From assembly GCA_032622095.1 (NCBI GenBank), contig CP136066.1, positions 104,987,319-105,051,318 on the forward strand: DNA of 64,000 nucleotides, written 5' to 3'. The translations under genes and the position numbers were made by a program. The number at the start of each line of letters is the position of its first letter. Positions within the stretch are counted from its first letter, which is position 1. Below, one piece after another: positions 10,288 to 24,688 of the stretch. The notes beneath the pieces were generated by a model. It did not search any database. It was not told the origin of the DNA and saw only the letters and a program-made list of their open reading frames with translations. The stretch comes from Siphonodentalium dalli. Its lineage: Eukaryota; Mollusca; Scaphopoda; Gadilida; Siphonodentaliidae.

Positions 10288-12271
10288 CTGTTGTATCTTG
10301 ATGATATGGGGACCCTCTGATCGGATTGAGTACCTTTAAAAATCAGCAAACTCAAATGCTACACAGCTGGGCTACATGTACCGGTATAATATATTAATGT
10401 GCGTCCAACCGTGTGATGTACACAGTGTTCTCTAGTCATTAATATGGGCATTTCATATCAGAAATGATGCAATTGGTAACCACAGTGCAACAATAAGTGA
10501 TATAATTCAAATATTTTCACTTAGAAATATTTCAATGTTGGCAAAAAGATTGGAAGCAGATACCGTCGGGAACTGTTTTTATGATTTTGCTTGCAATCTT
10601 GCTATACCGTACTACCAATCCACTGTTTTTTATTTGTATTAATATGTTGGAATATGTTAAATAGTAATTGCTAGCAAGAACGAGGTTGATCTAATATTGG
10701 TTCATATTGTTACAATTTATTTACCAATTTGGGGGGGGGGGTGGGTCATAAAATTTGGCCTGAAAAAAAAATAGGGAACTATTTTTGTTTCGACCCTGTG
10801 TCTACAAATTGTGTCACGATATCCTTGCTCCGAACTGACCGTAATTGTTTACCACCCTACACCCGATACACCGGAACCGCCTCAACCAAAATCATACTCG
10901 TTGATTGCATACACAGCTGGTGGCTACCGTCTTTGGTGGATTTTCGTAAAGCTTATATATCGCGGGACATAACTCTAATACGATATCGGACATATCGGAA
11001 CAATTAAAACAAAAGTGGCGGGAATAATTAAAACAAATGTTATATCCATTATTTAATTACTCGATAGCACTTTCTTAATCGTATGAATTTATCATTGGTC
11101 GACAACTGTATACTATCACTTATTTTGTTTGTCTTTAAATTTTATGAACGAAATAATCCACTGAAATAGCATGTAATTTTAGCACACCAAGCGCTGGAGT
11201 TGACGACGTTATACTAATCGCCTCTTCGCCGTTGTTACTGTTAAGATCATACTTTTAGGGATCATTTCTATAGTATGCATCGACGATACGTCAGGTAATA
11301 CTGACTGGATCGTAAACCACGATGACGAGTCGTAGCGTGCTCTTCTGAGCGCGAAGCGGACTTGGATCTCTGACTTCGGTTGGAGATCTTAAGTCATTGA
11401 TGACCGTTCCTCTTCTCTTTAGCGGGAGATGGAGGAAGAGCACGCATTCTGAGTGGTTTTTTAAACAAACAAAAATTAATTTTAACATCCTTTTACAGTT
11501 AGAAATTCAAAGATAAGCATGCTTCACATAATTTTTCATATCAGGGCTTTCTCGCGTAAACAACTTCTCTCACAAAAAGGGAATATCACACGATTCTTTA
11601 AAACTTCGATGAATGTATCCTTGACTTCAAATCAAAATGGGGAAATTCCGTGACTCTCTTCTTATCGTAATGTAATCGTTGATAAATATGCTGATTGGAA
11701 AAAAATTGCATCATAAATTTTTCCGACCTCCCAACACCTCCCTGTGTCGGATTTGTTCTGCACCCCTCCCCTTGCATCTATTTGTAATAATTTTGTTTAT
11801 CTTGTCTTGGGACATTACAACCCGATTCCTTTTATAACGTCATTAACGACGTCAACTGTAACAGAAAATGCCTTCGCTAAATTATGGGGCATAATATATA
11901 GTCAGCATAAATCGCAAAATTGTTCCATTAAATAAAACAATATCGACCAAAATTTCAGTTTACTAAAAGCTAATATTTTCAAAGTGTGCAATAAAGACAG
12001 TTGTGCCAACATGTTAACGCTGTTGGGCTATTTTGTCGTGTCTCGAGGTAAAACTCGAACATACGGTTCTGGTTTTACCATCGTGTCACAATAAACTGGT
12101 GGAGGTTCACCCATCTGGTGTCGTTATTTATATGTACCATACATGTATGTAATTAGCTAAAGCATGCCTCGTGGGGTACGTCTAGACGCTGGCAAATTTA
12201 TCCGGCAGTATTGCAGGTAATTCATCGTAGAAGGCTGTGGTGTGCTAGGAGATAAACGACAGACAATTTAA
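9943..12271 (+). repeat. Array unit 2
   Basis: MITE 9943-10335 has the changed left end AGGTATTCAATGAG shared by all central units and an internal deletion of about 80 bp near 10041 that removes the GAGTGATCAGATATCG block. 10 TTG, G11. The spacer is of full central type. Confidence 0.95.
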
Positions 12272-12659
12272 AGGTATTCAATGAGATTAAACACCCCTAA
12301 ACTACTATTTCTTTGGCTTCGGGATTAAATAATATTTGATTCGAGTCGAGGAACCTACCCATCAAAGCTCAGAGTGATCAGATATCGATTTTGGAAATCT
12401 GTTATTTCAACTGCTTGTGGCCCAGAAACACGTCGTCAAAATGATGGTCTCGGTCAATATTGCGGATGAAGATGGATAACTCTAAAAACAAGTGGTAATA
12501 CAGTAAATTTCGTGAATACTTAAGTGATAATACGGCCATATTTTGTTGAACAAAATGTTGATAAATAACACTTTTTGGGAAATTTGATACCATAGTTGAG
12601 TGGTTAGCATTATTTTTTGGCAATAAATCGATTCTGATAACTAAAGCGTATTTTGAAGA

Positions 12660-12698
<39 letters not shown>

Positions 12699-14682
12699 GC
12701 TGTTGTATCTTGATGATATGGGGACCCTCTGATCGGATTGAGTACCTTTAAAAATCAGCAAACTCAAATGCTACACAGCTGGGCTACATGTACCGGTATA
12801 ATATATTAATGTGCGTCCAACCGTGTGATGTACACAGTGTTCTCTAGTCATTAATATGGGCATTTCATATCAGAAATGATGCAATTGGTAACCACAGTGC
12901 AACAATAAGTGATATAATTCAAATATTTTCACTTAGAAATATTTCAATGTTGGCAAAAAGATTGGAAGCAGATACCGTCGGGAACTGTTTTTATGATTTT
13001 GCTTGCAATCTTGCTATACCGTACTACCAATCCACTGTTTTTTATTTGTATTAATATGTTGGAATATGTTAAATAGTAATTGCTAGCAAGAACGAGGTTG
13101 ATCTAATATTGGTTCATATTGTTACAATTTATTTACCAATTTGGGGGGGGGGTGGGTCATAAAATTTGGCCTGAAAAAAAAATAGGGAACTATTTTTGTT
13201 TCGACCCTGTGTCTACAAATTGTGTCACGATATCCTTGCTCCGAACTGACCGTAATTGTTTACCACCCTACACCCGATACACCGGAACCGCCTCAACCAA
13301 AATCATACTCGTTGATTGCATACACAGCTGGTGGCTACCGTCTTTGGTGGATTTTCGTAAAGCTTATATGTCGCGGGACATAACTCTAATACGATATCGG
13401 ACATATCGGAACAATTAAAACAAAAGTGGCGGGAATAATTAAAACAAATGTTATATCCATTATTTAATTACTCGATAGCACTTTCTTAATCGTATGAATT
13501 TATCATTGGTCGACAACTGTATACTATCACTTATTTTGTTTGTCTTTAAATTTTATGAACGAAATAATCCACTGAAATAGCATGTAATTTTAGCACACCA
13601 AGCGCTGGAGTTGACGACGTTATACTAATCGCCTCTTCGCCGTTGTTACTGTTAAGATCATACTTTTAGGGATCATTTCTATAGTATGCATCGACGATAC
13701 GTCAGGTAATACTGACTGGATCGTAAACCACGATGACGAGTCGTAGCGTGCTCTTCTGAGCGCGAAGCGGACTTGGATCTCTGACTTCGGTTGGAGATCT
13801 TAAGTCATTGATGACCGTTCCTCTTCTCTTTAGCGGGAGATGGAGGAAGAGCACGCATTCTGAGTGGTTTTTTAAACAAACAAAAATTAATTTTAACATC
13901 CTTTTACAGTTAGAAATTCAAAGATAAGCATGCTTCACATAATTTTTCATATCAGGGCTTTCTCGCGTAAACAACTTCTCTCACAAAAAGGGAATATCAC
14001 ACGATTCTTTAAAACTTCGATGAATGTATCCTTGACTTCAAATCAAAATGGGGAAATTCCGTGACTCTCTTCTTATCGTAATGTAATCGTTGATAAATAT
14101 GCTGATTGGAAAAAAATTGCATCATAAATTTTTCCGACCTCCCAACACCTCCCTGTGTCGGATTTGTTCTGCACCCCTCCCCTTGCATCTATTTGTAATA
14201 ATTTTGTTTATCTTGTCTTGGGACATTACAACCCGATTCCTTTTATAACGTCATTAACGACGTCAACTGTAACAGAAAATGCCTTCGCTAAATTATGGGG
14301 CATAATATATAGTCAGCATAAATCGCAAAATTGTTCCATTAAATAAAACAATATCGACCAAAATTTCAGTTTACTAAAAGCTAATATTTTCAAAGTGTGC
14401 AATAAAGACAGTTGTGCCAACATGTTAACGCTGTTGGGCTATTTTGTCGTGTCGCGAGGTAAAACTCGAACATACGGTTCTGGTTTTACCATCGTGTCAC
14501 AATAAACTGGTGGAGGTTCACCCATCTGGTGTCGTTATTTATATGTACCATACATGTATGTAATTAGCTAAAGCATGCCTCGTGGGGTACGTCTAGACGC
14601 TGGCAAATTTATCCGGCAGTATTGCAGGTAATTCATCGTAGAAGGCTGTGGTGTGCTAGGAGATAAACGACAGACAATTTAA
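12272..14682 (+). repeat. Array unit 3
   Basis: Reference-like full unit, 2411 bp; MITE 12272-12747. Longest TTG run of the central units (13), G10. It has ATATGTCGCGGG, shared with units 7-10. Confidence 0.95.
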
Positions 14683-15070
14683 AGGTATTCAATGAGATTA
14701 AACACCCCTAAACTACTATTTCTTTGGCTTCGGGATTAAATAATATTTGATTCGAGTCGAGGAACCTACCCATCAAAGCTCAGAGTGATCAGATATCGAT
14801 TTTGGAAATCTGTTATTTCAACTGCTTGTGGCCCAGAAACACGTCGTCAAAATGATGGTCTCGGTCAATATTGCGGATGAAGATGGATAACTCTAAAAAC
14901 AAGTGGTAATACAGTAAATTTCGTGAATACTTAAGTGATAATACGGCCATATTTTGTTGAACAAAATGTTGATAAATAACACTTTTTGGGAAATTTGATA
15001 CCATAGTTGAGTGGTTAGCATTATTTTTTGGCAATAAATCGATTCTGATAACTAAAGCGTATTTTGAAGA

Positions 15071-15101
<31 letters not shown>

Positions 15102-17066
15102 CTGTTGTATCTTGATGATATGGGGACCCTCTGATCGGATTGAGTACCTTTAAAAATCAGCAAACTCAAATGCTACACAGCTGGGCTACATGTACCGGTA
15201 TAATATATTAATGTGCGTCCAACCGTGTGATGTACACAGTGTTCTCTAGTCATTAATATGGGCATTTCATATCAGAAATGATGCAATTGGTAACCACAGT
15301 GCAACAATAAGTGATATAATTCAAATATTTTCACTTAGAAATATTTCAATGTTGGCAAAAAGATTGGAAGCAGATACCGTCGGGAACTGTTTTTATGATT
15401 TTGCTTGCAATCTTGCTATACCGTACTACCAATCCACTGTTTTTTATTTGTATTAATATGTTGGAATATGTTAAATAGTAATTGCTAGCAAGAACGAGGT
15501 TGATCTAATATTGGTTCATATTGTTACAATTTATTTACCAATTTGGGGGGGGGTGGGTCATAAAATTTGGCCTGAAAAAAAAATAGGGAACTATTTTTGT
15601 TTCGACCCTGTGTCTACAAAATGTGTCACGATATCCTTGCTCCGAACTGACCGTAATTGTTTACCACCCTACACCCGATACACCGGAACCGCCTCAACCA
15701 AAATCATACTCGTTGATTGCACACACAGCTGGTGGCTACCGTCTTTGGTGGATTTTCGTAAAGCTTATATATCGCGGGACATAACTCTAATACGATATCG
15801 GACATATCGGAACAATTAAAACAAAAGTGGCGGGAATAATTAAAACAAATGTTATATCCATTATTTAATTACTCGATAGCACTTTCTTAATCGTATGAAT
15901 TTATCATTGGTCGACAACTGTATACTATCACTTATTTTGTGAACGAAATAATCCACTGAAATAGCATGTAATTTTAGCACACCAAGCGATGGAGTTGACG
16001 ACGTTATACTAATCGCCTCTTCGCCGTTGTTACTGTTAAGATCATACTTTTAGGGATCATTTCTATAGTATGCATCGACGATACGTCAGGTAATACTGAC
16101 TGGATCGTAAACCACGATGACGAGTCGTAGCGTGCTCTTCTGAGCGCGAAGCGGACTTGGATCTCTGACTTCGGTTGGAGATCTTAAGTCATTGATGACC
16201 GTTCCTCTTCTCTTTAGCGGGAGATGGAGGAAGAGCACGCATTCTGAGTGGTTTTTTAAACAAACAAAAATTAATTTTAACATCCTTTTACAGTTAGAAA
16301 TTCAAAGATAAGCATGCTTCACATAATTTTTCATATCAGGGCTTTCTCGCGTAAACAACTTCTCTCACAAAAAGGGAATATCACACGATTCTTTAAAACT
16401 TCGATGAATGTATCCTTGACTTCAAATCAAAATGGGGAAATTCCGTGACTCTCTTCTTATCGTAATGTAATCGTTGATAAATATGCTGATTGGAAAAAAA
16501 TTGCATCATAAATTTTTCCGACCTCCCAACACCTCCCTGTGTCGGATTTGTTCTGCACCCCTCCCCTTGCATCTATTTGTAATAATTTTGTTTATCTTGT
16601 CTTGGGACATTACAACCCGATTCCTTTTATAACGTCATTAACGACGTCAACTGTAACAGAAAATGCCTTCGCTAAATTATGGGGCATAATATATAGTCAG
16701 CATAAATCGCAAAATTGTTCCATTAAATAAAACAATATCGACCAAAATTTCAGTTTACTAAAAGCTAATATTTTCAAAGTGTGCAATAAAGACAGTTGTG
16801 CCAACATGTTAACGCTGTTGGGCTATTTTGTCGTGTCGCGAGGTAAAACTCGAACATACGGTTCTGGTTTTACCATCGTGTCACAATAAACTGGTGGAGG
16901 TTCACCCATCTGGTGTCGTTATTTATATGTACCATACATGTATGTAATTAGCTAAAGCATGCCTCGTGGGGTACGTCTAGACGCTGGCAAATTTATCCGG
17001 CAGTATTGCAGGTAATTCATCGTAGAAGGCTGTGGTGTGCTAGGAGATAAACGACAGACAATTTAA
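14683..17066 (+). repeat. Array unit 4 (subfamily 4-6)
   Basis: 10 TTG, G9. Carries a 17-bp deletion (CTTATTTTGTGAACG, near 15,940) shared only with unit 5, and the variants GATTGCACACACAGC and AAGCGATGGAG shared with units 5 and 6. Confidence 0.95.
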
Positions 17067-17454
17067 AGGTATTCAATGAGATTAAACACCCCTAAACTAC
17101 TATTTCTTTGGCTTCGGGATTAAATAATATTTGATTCGAGTCGAGGAACCTACCCATCAAAGCTCAGAGTGATCAGATATCGATTTTGGAAATCTGTTAT
17201 TTCAACTGCTTGTGGCCCAGAAACACGTCGTCAAAATGATGGTCTCGGTCAATATTGCGGATGAAGATGGATAACTCTAAAAACAAGTGGTAATACAGTA
17301 AATTTCGTGAATACTTAAGTGATAATACGGCCATATTTTGTTGAACAAAATGTTGATAAATAACACTTTTTGGGAAATTTGATACCATAGTTGAGTGGTT
17401 AGCATTATTTTTTGGCAATAAATCGATTCTGATAACTAAAGCGTATTTTGAAGA

Positions 17455-17490
<36 letters not shown>

Positions 17491-19457
17491 GCTGTTGTAT
17501 CTTGATGATATGGGGACCCTCTGATCGGATTGAGTACCTTTAAAAATCAGCAAACTCAAATGCTACACAGCTGGGCTACATGTACCGGTATAATATATTA
17601 ATGTGCGTCCAACCGTGTGATGTACACAGTGTTCTCTAGTCATTAATATGGGCATTTCATATCAGAAATGATGCAATTGGTAACCACAGTGCAACAATAA
17701 GTGATATAATTCAAATATTTTCACTTAGAAATATTTCAATGTTGGCAAAAAGATTGGAAGCAGATACCGTCGGGAACTGTTTTTATGATTTTGCTTGCAA
17801 TCTTGCTATACCGTACTACCAATCCACTGTTTTTTATTTGTATTAATATGTTGGAATATGTTAAATAGTAATTGCTAGCAAGAACGAGGTTGATCTAATA
17901 TTGGTTCATATTGTTACAATTTATTTACCAATTTGGGGGGGGGGTGGGTCATAAAATTTGGCCTGAAAAAAAAATAGGGAACTATTTTTGTTTCGACCCT
18001 GTGTCTACAAATTGTGTCACGATATCCTTGCTCCGAACTGACCGTAATTGTTTACCACCCTACACCCGATACACCGGAACCGCCTCAACCAAAATCATAC
18101 TCGTTGATTGCACACACAGCTGGTGGCTACCGTCTTTGGTGGATTTTCGTAAAGCTTATATATCGCGGGACATAACTCTAATACGATATCGGACATATCG
18201 GAACAATTAAAACAAAAGTGGCGGGAATAATTAAAACAAATGTTATATCCATTATTTAATTACTCGATAGCACTTTCTTAATCGTATGAATTTATCATTG
18301 GTCGACAACTGTATACTATCACTTATTTTGTGAACGAAATAATCCACTGAAATAGCATGTAATTTTAGCACACCAAGCGATGGAGTTGACGACGTTATAC
18401 TAATCGCCTCTTCGCCGTTGTTACTGTTAAGATCATACTTTTAGGGATCATTTCTATAGTATGCATCGACGATACGTCAGGTAATACTGACTGGATCGTA
18501 AACCACGATGACGAGTCGTAGCGTGCTCTTCTGAGCGCGAAGCGGACTTGGATCTCTGACTTCGGTTGGAGATCTTAAGTCATTGATGACCGTTCCTCTT
18601 CTCTTTAGCGGGAGATGGAGGAAGAGCACGCATTCTGAGTGGTTTTTTAAACAAACAAAAATTAATTTTAACATCCTTTTACAGTTAGAAATTCAAAGAT
18701 AAGCATGCTTCACATAATTTTTCATATCAGGGCTTTCTCGCGTAAACAACTTCTCTCACAAAAAGGGAATATCACACGATTCTTTAAAACTTCGATGAAT
18801 GTATCCTTGACTTCAAATCAAAATGGGGAAATTCCGTGACTCTCTTCTTATCGTAATGTAATCGTTGATAAATATGCTGATTGGAAAAAAATTGCATCAT
18901 AAATTTTTCCGACCTCCCAACACCTCCCTGTGTCGGATTTGTTCTGCACCCCTCCCCTTGCATCTATTTGTAATAATTTTGTTTATCTTGTCTTGGGACA
19001 TTACAACCCGATTCCTTTTATAACGTCATTAACGACGTCAACTGTAACAGAAAATGCCTTCGCTAAATTATGGGGCATAATATATAGTCAGCATAAATCG
19101 CAAAATTGTTCCATTAAATAAAACAATATCGACCAAAATTTCAGTTTACTAAAAGCTAATATTTTCAAAGTGTGCAATAAAGACAGTTGTGCCAACATGT
19201 TAACGCTGTTGGGCTATTTTGTCGTGTCGCGAGGTAAAACTCGAACATACGGTTCTGGTTTTACCATCGTGTCACAATAAACTGGTGGAGGTTCACCCAT
19301 CTGGTGTCGTTATTTATATGTACCATACATGTATGTAATTAGCTAAAGCATGCCTCGTGGGGTACGTCTAGACGCTGGCAAATTTATCCGGCAGTATTGC
19401 AGGTAATTCATCGTAGAAGGCTGTGGTGTGCTAGGAGATAAACGACAGACAATTTAA
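17067..19457 (+). repeat. Array unit 5 (subfamily 4-6)
   Basis: 12 TTG, G10. Same 17-bp deletion as unit 4 (near 18,330) and the same two subfamily variants, so units 4 and 5 are sister copies. Confidence 0.95.
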
Positions 19458-19845
19458 AGGTATTCAATGAGATTAAACACCCCTAAACTACTATTTCTTT
19501 GGCTTCGGGATTAAATAATATTTGATTCGAGTCGAGGAACCTACCCATCAAAGCTCAGAGTGATCAGATATCGATTTTGGAAATCTGTTATTTCAACTGC
19601 TTGTGGCCCAGAAACACGTCGTCAAAATGATGGTCTCGGTCAATATTGCGGATGAAGATGGATAACTCTAAAAACAAGTGGTAATACAGTAAATTTCGTG
19701 AATACTTAAGTGATAATACGGCCATATTTTGTTGAACAAAATGTTGATAAATAACACTTTTTGGGAAATTTGATACCATAGTTGAGTGGTTAGCATTATT
19801 TTTTGGCAATAAATCGATTCTGATAACTAAAGCGTATTTTGAAGA

Positions 19846-19881
<36 letters not shown>

Positions 19882-21865
19882 GCTGTTGTATCTTGATGAT
19901 ATGGGGACCCTCTGATCGGATTGAGTACCTTTAAAAATCAGCAAACTCAAATGCTACACAGCTGGGCTACATGTACCGGTATAATATATTAATGTGCGTC
20001 CAACCGTGTGATGTACACAGTGTTCTCTAGTCATTAATATGGGCATTTCATATCAGAAATGATGCAATTGGTAACCACAGTGCAACAATAAGTGATATAA
20101 TTCAAATATTTTCACTTAGAAATATTTCAATGTTGGCAAAAAGATTGGAAGCAGATACCGTCGGGAACTGTTTTTATGATTTTGCTTGCAATCTTGCTAT
20201 ACCGTACTACCAATCCACTGTTTTTTATTTGTATTAATATGTTGGAATATGTTAAATAGTAATTGCTAGCAAGAACGAGGTTGATCTAATATTGGTTCAT
20301 ATTGTTACAATTTATTTACCAATTTGGGGGGGGGGTGGGTCATAAAATTTGGCCTGAAAAAAAAATAGGGAACTATTTTTGTTTCGACCCTGTGTCTACA
20401 AATTGTGTCACGATATCCTTGCTCCGAACTGACCGTAATTGTTTACCACCCTACACCCGATACACCGGAACCGCCTCAACCAAAATCATACTCGTTGATT
20501 GCACACACAGCTGGTGGCTACCGTCTTTGGTGGATTTTCGTAAAGCTTATATATCGCGGGACATAACTCTAATACGATATCGGACATATCGGAACAATTA
20601 AAACAAAAGTGGCGGGAATAATTAAAACAAATGTTATATCCATTATTTAATTACTCGATAGCACTTTCTTAATCGTATGAATTTATCATTGGTCGACAAC
20701 TGTATACTATCACTTATTTTGTTTGTCTTTAAATTTTATGAACGAAATAATCCACTGAAATAGCATGTAATTTTAGCACACCAAGCGATGGAGTTGACGA
20801 CGTTATACTAATCGCCTCTTCGCCGTTGTTACTGTTAAGATCATACTTTTAGGGATCATTTCTATAGTATGCATCGACGATACGTCAGGTAATACTGACT
20901 GGATCGTAAACCACGATGACGAGTCGTAGCGTGCTCTTCTGAGCGCGAAGCGGACTTGGATCTCTGACTTCGGTTGGAGATCTTAAGTCATTGATGACCG
21001 TTCCTCTTCTCTTTAGCGGGAGATGGAGGAAGAGCACGCATTCTGAGTGGTTTTTTAAACAAACAAAAATTAATTTTAACATCCTTTTACAGTTAGAAAT
21101 TCAAAGATAAGCATGCTTCACATAATTTTTCATATCAGGGCTTTCTCGCGTAAACAACTTCTCTCACAAAAAGGGAATATCACACGATTCTTTAAAACTT
21201 CGATGAATGTATCCTTGACTTCAAATCAAAATGGGGAAATTCCGTGACTCTCTTCTTATCGTAATGTAATCGTTGATAAATATGCTGATTGGAAAAAAAT
21301 TGCATCATAAATTTTTCCGACCTCCCAACACCTCCCTGTGTCGGATTTGTTCTGCACCCCTCCCCTTGCATCTATTTGTAATAATTTTGTTTATCTTGTC
21401 TTGGGACATTACAACCCGATTCCTTTTATAACGTCATTAACGACGTCAACTGTAACAGAAAATGCCTTCGCTAAATTATGGGGCATAATATATAGTCAGC
21501 ATAAATCGCAAAATTGTTCCATTAAATAAAACAATATCGACCAAAATTTCAGTTTACTAAAAGCTAATATTTTCAAAGTGTGCAATAAAGACAGTTGTGC
21601 CAACATGTTAACGCTGTTGGGCTATTTTGTCGTGTCGCGAGGTAAAACTCGAACATACGGTTCTGGTTTTACCATCGTGTCACAATAAACTGGTGGAGGT
21701 TCACCCATCTGGTGTCGTTATTTATATGTACCATACATGTATGTAATTAGCTAAAGCATGCCTCGTGGGGTACGTCTAGACGCTGGCAAATTTATCCGGC
21801 AGTATTGCAGGTAATTCATCGTAGAAGGCTGTGGTGTGCTAGGAGATAAACGACAGACAATTTAA
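19458..21865 (+). repeat. Array unit 6 (subfamily 4-6)
   Basis: 12 TTG, G10. Has the CACACACAGC and GCGATGGAG variants but keeps the 17 bp missing from units 4 and 5, so it shows the state before that deletion. Confidence 0.95.
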
Positions 21866-22253
21866 AGGTATTCAATGAGATTAAACACCCCTAAACTACT
21901 ATTTCTTTGGCTTCGGGATTAAATAATATTTGATTCGAGTCGAGGAACCTACCCATCAAAGCTCAGAGTGATCAGATATCGATTTTGGAAATCTGTTATT
22001 TCAACTGCTTGTGGCCCAGAAACACGTCGTCAAAATGATGGTCTCGGTCAATATTGCGGATGAAGATGGATAACTCTAAAAACAAGTGGTAATACAGTAA
22101 ATTTCGTGAATACTTAAGTGATAATACGGCCATATTTTGTTGAACAAAATGTTGATAAATAACACTTTTTGGGAAATTTGATACCATAGTTGAGTGGTTA
22201 GCATTATTTTTTGGCAATAAATCGATTCTGATAACTAAAGCGTATTTTGAAGA

Positions 22254-22284
<31 letters not shown>

Positions 22285-24267
22285 CTGTTGTATCTTGATG
22301 ATATGGGGACCCTCTGATCGGATTGAGTACCTTTAAAAATCAGCAAACTCAAATGCTACACAGCTGGGCTACATGTACCGGTATAATATATTAATGTGCG
22401 TCCAACCGTGTGATGTACACAGTGTTCTCTAGTCATTAATATGGGCATTTCATATCAGAAATGATGCAATTGGTAACCACAGTGCAACAATAAGTGATAT
22501 AATTCAAATATTTTCACTTAGAAATATTTCAATGTTGGCAAAAAGATTGGAAGCAGATACCGTCGGGAACTGTTTTTATGATTTTGCTTGCAATCTTGCT
22601 ATACCGTACTACCAATCCACTGTTTTTTATTTGTATTAATATGTTGGAATATGTTAAATAGTAATTGCTAGCAAGAACGAGGTTGATCTAATATTGGTTC
22701 ATATTGTTACAATTTATTTACCAATTTGGGGGGGGGGTGGGTCATAAAATTTGGCCTGAAAAACAAATAGGGAACTATTTTTGTTTCGACCCTGTGTCTA
22801 CAAATTGTGTCACGATATCCTTGCTCCGAACTGACCGTAATTGTTTACCACCCTACACCCGATACACCGGAACCGCCTCAACCAAAATCATACTCGTTGA
22901 TTGCATACACAGCTGGTGGCTACCGTCTTTGGTGGATTTTCGTAAAGCTTATATGTCGCGGGACATAACTCTAATACGATATCGGACATATCGGAACAAT
23001 TAAAACAAAAGTGGCGGGAATAATTAAAACAAATGTTATATCCATTATTTAATTACTCGATAGCACTTTCTTAATCGTATGAATTTATCATTGGTCGACA
23101 ACTGTATACTATCACTTATTTTGTTTGTCTTTAAATTTTATGAACGAAATAATCCACTGAAATAGCATGTAATTTTAGCACACCAAGCGCTGGAGTTGAC
23201 GACGTTATACTAATCGCCTCTTCGCCGTTGTTACTGTTAAGATCATACTTTTAGGGATCATTTCTATAGTATGCATCGACGATACGTCAGGTAATACTGA
23301 CTGGATCGTAAACCACGATGACGAGTCGTAGCGTGCTCTTCTGAGCGCGAAGCGGACTTGGATCTCTGACTTCGGTTGGAGATCTTAAGTCATTGATGAC
23401 CGTTCCTCTTCTCTTTAGCGGGAGATGGAGGAAGAGCACGCATTCTGAGTGGTTTTTTAAACAAACAAAAATTAATTTTAACATCCTTTTACAGTTAGAA
23501 ATTCAAAGATAAGCATGCTTCACATAATTTTTCATATCAGGGCTTTCTCGCGTAAACAACTTCTCTCACAAAAAGGGAATATCACACGATTCTTTAAAAC
23601 TTCGATGAATGTATCCTTGACTTCAAATCAAAATGGGGAAATTCCGTGACTCTCTTCTTATCGTAATGTAATCGTTGATAAATATGCTGATTGGAAAAAA
23701 ATTGCATCATAAATTTTTCCGACCTCCCAACACCTCCCTGTGTCGGATTTGTTCTGCACCCCTCCCCTTGCATCTATTTGTAATAATTTTGTTTATCTTG
23801 TCTTGGGACATTACAACCAGATTCCTTTTATAACGTCATTAACGACGTCAACTGTAACAGAAAATGCCTTCGCTAAATTATGGGGCATAATATATAGTCA
23901 GCATAAATCGCAAAATTGTTCCATTAAATAAAACAATATCGACCAAAATTTCAGTTTACTAAAAGCTAATATTTTCAAAGTGTGCAATAAAGACAGTTGT
24001 GCCAACATGTTAACGCTGTTGGGCTATTTTGTCGTGTCGCGAGGTAAAACTCGAACATACGGTTCTGGTTTTACCATCGTGTCACAATAAACTGGTGGAG
24101 GTTCACCCATCTGGTGTCGTTATTTATATGTACCATACATGTATGTAATTAGCTAAAGCATGCCTCGTGGGGTACGTCTAGACGCTGGCAAATTTATCCG
24201 GCAGTATTGCAGGTAATTCATCGTAGAAGGCTGTGGTGTGCTAGGAGATAAACGACAGACAATTTAA
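21866..24267 (+). repeat. Array unit 7 (pair 7-8)
   Basis: 10 TTG, G10. Shares ACAACCAGATTCC (others ACAACCCGATTCC) with unit 8 only. Private substitution AAAAACAAATAGG after the poly-G tract. Confidence 0.95.
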
Positions 24268-24655
24268 AGGTATTCAATGAGATTAAACACCCCTAAACTA
24301 CTATTTCTTTGGCTTCGGGATTAAATAATATTTGATTCGAGTCGAGGAACCTACCCATCAAAGCTCAGAGTGATCAGATATCGATTTTGGAAATCTGTTA
24401 TTTCAACTGCTTGTGGCCCAGAAACACGTCGTCAAAATGATGGTCTCGGTCAATATTGCGGATGAAGATGGATAACTCTAAAAACAAGTGGTAATACAGT
24501 AAATTTCGTGAATACTTAAGTGATAATACGGCCATATTTTGTTGAACAAAATGTTGATAAATAACACTTTTTGGGAAATTTGATACCATAGTTGAGTGGT
24601 TAGCATTATTTTTTGGCAATAAATCGATTCTGATAACTAAAGCGTATTTTGAAGA

Positions 24656-24688
<33 letters not shown>

